DNA of 64,000 nt from positions 992,001-1,056,000 of the forward strand of contig OX463787.1 of the NCBI GenBank assembly GCA_949825025.1, written 5' to 3'. Made by a program: the position numbers and the translations under genes. The stretch is from Siphlonurus alternatus. Taxonomy: Eukaryota; Arthropoda; Insecta; Ephemeroptera; Siphlonuridae. A model generated the notes under the pieces. The model worked only from the letters and a program-made list of their open reading frames with translations. It was not told the origin of the DNA and ran no database searches. Positions 60,936-64,000 of the stretch are shown here, piece by piece; position 1 is the first letter of the stretch; each line of letters starts with the position of its first letter.

Positions 60936-63278
60936 ATATCGTCGTTGTAGCGCGTTTTTGGCCGATCTTCCAGTTGTAAGTTATGACTCCATGGCCGATC
61001 TATATATTGTAAGTTATAACTCTCTGGCTGATCTGCATATTGTAAGTTATGGCCTTCTGGCTGATCTGCAATTTTTCTAATTGTTCAGGAGAAGCAAAAA
61101 ACTGATTATCTCCGGAAATATTAATTGGAAATTAAAATCCTGTATGCAGCACTTTTATAATGTAAATACGATAAAAAATACGTATAAAAGTCCGGCGGTC
61201 ATCTTTAAAAAATAATAATAATAAATAAATGAAATTTGCCATAATCCGACAGGGCTTGAAAATGCATGTAATAATCCTCTCTCACGTTGTTAACTCGGCT
61301 AGAAATTAAAAACACGATGTAATAGAATTACAGAATAATTAAAATTAATGAAACGCGCTCGTCTTCAATATTTATTTATATATACGTCGCGTATATATGC
61401 ATATATGATACCCGTATTTTTTTCAGCTACTTAAACATTTTCATGGTTCGTTTTCTAGCTGACAAATGAAAATGCATAGGTAAGACATAAAATTACTGTG
61501 TATTACTATAATATTATTTCATGTTTATCATTATTTTAATTTTAGGGAAAAAAAAGCGGCTGTGCAGGGACTATAAAAAAAGTTTATTTATTAAAAATAG
61601 AATCGAACACAGCCGAGTTTGGGTGATTTTAGCATCGTCGATCGCTGATAATGTCGATTTTTTTTGTGTAATAAATAACAGCAATGCAATAGGCAATTAT
61701 AAGTTCATTAATTGCAATTGATGCAAAAAAATTAGCTTACTTAGCATGCTACTTGTTTTACAGGTCTGCACATAAACGCGGAAATTAAACGTAACCAAGA
61801 CGATTAAATATCACAGCGAGTTCTATGCTCGATCGAAGAATACTTTGTTGACTGCATGCATTTATGTATATATTATATAGACGCGTAGCAGAATTCCATT
61901 GCTGAATTAATCATAAAAATATATATAGTAAATATATTTACGCTATTTTATAATTTATTTATGCTAAATTTTATTTATAACAACAAATATTAATATGGTA
62001 CGTCGATCACTATAATTCTATCATGGGTACGTATATAATGGGCGCGATTCACGAAGCCGGAAGTGAGCGTTGTGCTTCGCGGTATCTCGCGATTTTTTTT
62101 TTCGTCTTTTCAGGTTCATACGATAATAATATAATATATCAATATTATAATAGTATAATATTGATAGCACACGTTGGACCGTCAATGAATTAACAAAAGT
62201 TATGTACGTGTCTGCTAGAAGAGAGACCAATTAGCTGTCGCACTTCGACTCTTTCAAGCCAGCATAAAAACATGTTTTTACAAACTTTTAACATCTCACA
62301 ATATATTATTATACGCAGCGATATATGGTAAAAAAATATAAAATAACTTGCAAAAAAATAATAATAATAATATAATTTTATTTGCTAATTTTTCCTAGTT
62401 ATATAAGAACGTCCTAGAGTATATTATAATTGCTAAAAAAAATGTAATACTATGCTAGCTATATATCGTAAAATAATAATTTTATTTAAATACCGGTATT
62501 TTTTATCTATTATAGTTATTACGACACTCTACAATATATGCATGCAAGTTACAGATCTTTGTGACGCTTATTGTGGTTAGTTGCAATATTTTCCCCCACA
62601 GGCAGATGTGTATCAAAATTAACATACTAAAAGCTTAATTATTTCTTTCCGATATACTGTTATAGGGCGCGCGCCGCAATAAAAAAATAATATTTATAAA
62701 CAAAATCACAACAATTTTGAAAAAAATCACATTTAATTATTAAGTTCTTATTATTAATTATTATACACGTAGCTGAACCATATAATTACGAGTTATTCAA
62801 TCGTTGCATGCATGATTCCAGATTTTAGAGATCACCCGATGCAATCTGGAGAGATATTTTGTTACTTGATTGATTAAATGTTAATTGGCCGTTAGGAAAA
62901 TTATTCTTTGCAGCCAGAAGAAGTAAATAACTGGATTGAATAAATATATGATTTAAGTTTTTGCTCTGTGTTGATATTTTGTTACGTGTTATTTGCAAAC
63001 AGCTGATTTCGCGGGCCTCGCCCCTTTTTTTATTATTTTTCTAGCATTTAAATGAAAATTATTAGGAAAATACCACTGATGCCATCTTGTGTCAAATTTT
63101 GCACTCTTTCGAATGGCGCAATAAAACAAAAGTTGTAACTTTTGACATTTCGGCCACTCGTCCCTGGCAAAAATAAAGCTGATCAGCCAGAGAGTCATAA
63201 CTTACAATATATAGATCGGCCATGGAGTCATAACTTACAACTGGAAGATCGGCCAAAAACGCGCTACAACGACGATAT
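60936..63278. mobile_element. 2.34-kb element with about 98-bp terminal inverted repeats
   Basis: ATATCGTCGTTGTAGCGCGT at 60936 and its mirror ending at 63278 extend about 98 bp with essentially one mismatch. The ends contain 33-bp tandem units built on GGCCGATCT and TTGTAAGTTATGACTC. The interior (61070-63175) is AT-rich with no transposase frame, so the element is probably non-autonomous; the superfamily is unknown. Confidence 0.85.
60960..61070. repeat. 33-bp subterminal tandem repeats, left end
   Basis: Three units starting GGCCGATCTT, GGCCGATCTA and GGCTGATCTG, each followed by TTGTAAGTTAT. The right end has two. Confidence 0.8.
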
Positions 63279-63686
63279 ATTTTTTTAAAAAATAGCGGTC
63301 TCTCTGCGAAAATTTACGAAAAGCGTCGGAAATAGCCGAAGTTAAAAACTCGGGCCACATCATAAACAAGGTACCAATATTGAAAAATAGTACTAAATTT
63401 CGTAGCTTCTTTTTAACCCATGCGTTTGTATAAATGAAAAGTGTATGTTATTCATTTGATAATTAAATGCATTGGTTATACATAATTATATATATTTGTC
63501 ATAATTTTATTGCTGCGTTTTAAAAAATAATTAAATAATATTTTAGTGAAAACGTAGAAATTTCACAAATTTAGTTGGTAGTAACAGCTGATTTAGTGTT
63601 TTTATTGCATTGAAAAACAGACGGATTATTTTGGCATAGAAAACATTAAGTAACTGTTAATTATTTGATTTCTAATTAATTAAAAG
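63279..63686 (+). promoter_or_regulatory. SEC22B upstream region
   Basis: About 400 bp between the right end of a transposon-like element and the SEC22B start codon, presumably holding its 5' UTR and promoter. I see no TATA box. Confidence 0.35.
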
Positions 63687-63937
63687 ATGATTCTAATGAC
63701 AATGATAGCTCGTGTGGGAGACGGGCTACCTTTAGCAGCTACAATGCAGGAGGACGAACAGGTAAATTGATCAACAAAGATCGGACTTTGTCGGCGTTTC
63801 TAATTTTTGTCTGATTTTTCTTTTCAGTCTGGGAGGAATATACTAGAGTATCAAAATCAAGCTAAAATGTTATTTAAAAAATTAAATCACCAAAGTCCTC
63901 AAAGATGTACCATTGAAACAGGAAAATATTTATTTCA
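63687..63937 (+). CDS. SEC22B: SEC22B vesicle-trafficking R-SNARE, first two coding exons, partial
   Basis: Exons 63687-63761 (25 codons, phase 0) and 63828-63937 (36 codons plus two bases) encode [20 protein letters not shown] and [20 protein letters not shown] onward to GKYLF. This matches the N-terminal longin domain of Sec22b, which starts [20 protein letters not shown] in relatives. Sec22b is an ER-Golgi R-SNARE of about 215 residues; the rest of the longin domain, the SNARE motif and the membrane anchor lie off the right edge. The intron is 66 bp, with donor CAG|GTAAAT and acceptor TTTCAG. The second donor is CA|GTAAGT, splitting a probable His or Gln codon. The ATG at 63687 is chosen because it reproduces the family N-terminus. 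Codons are AT-rich, unlike the SVWC gene. Confidence 0.93.
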
Positions 63938-64000
63938 GTAAGTATGGTGTTTGGAAATTTATTCTTGTTTTGGTTGCATGTGTATTGTTACTATTTAATT

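Overview
The window is nuclear DNA from an AT-rich animal genome. Its three protein-coding genes are split by GT-AG introns, and most of the remaining sequence is interspersed repeats. The dynamin exons are closest to ecdysozoan dynamins, mixing fly-like and nematode-like residues. The second gene is a single-domain von Willebrand factor C (SVWC) protein, a family best known from arthropods. Several SINEs carry a core like those common in arthropod genomes. I infer an ecdysozoan, most likely an arthropod, but the species cannot be fixed from the sequence.

Layout. (1) 1-15157, minus strand: the first nine coding exons (447 codons) of a classical dynamin, covering the whole GTPase domain and part of the stalk. 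The rest of the gene lies beyond the left edge. Its introns hold palindromic MITEs, a 167-bp satellite and a nested insertion. (2) 22078 to about 29412, minus strand: a complete SVWC gene with a TATA-box promoter, a non-coding first exon, a signal-peptide exon and a terminal exon, 144 residues in all. (3) 29450-63686: about 34 kb with no recognisable gene, filled with MITEs, SINEs, a 52-bp minisatellite, a 2.08-kb hAT-type element with 8-bp target duplications, a 1.99-kb near-perfect palindrome carrying two tRNA-like sequences, and a 2.34-kb element with about 98-bp terminal inverted repeats. (4) 63687-63937, plus strand: the first two coding exons of the R-SNARE SEC22B, continuing beyond the right edge.

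The three genes have no operon-like link. Dynamin (endocytic membrane fission) and Sec22b (ER-Golgi SNARE) are general trafficking genes; the SVWC protein is secreted. I found no convincing new protein system. The unusual content is structural: many long hairpin elements, a 5S-rRNA-headed SINE, repeats lying against splice and polyadenylation signals, and repeated TGACGTCA octamers across otherwise unrelated repeats.
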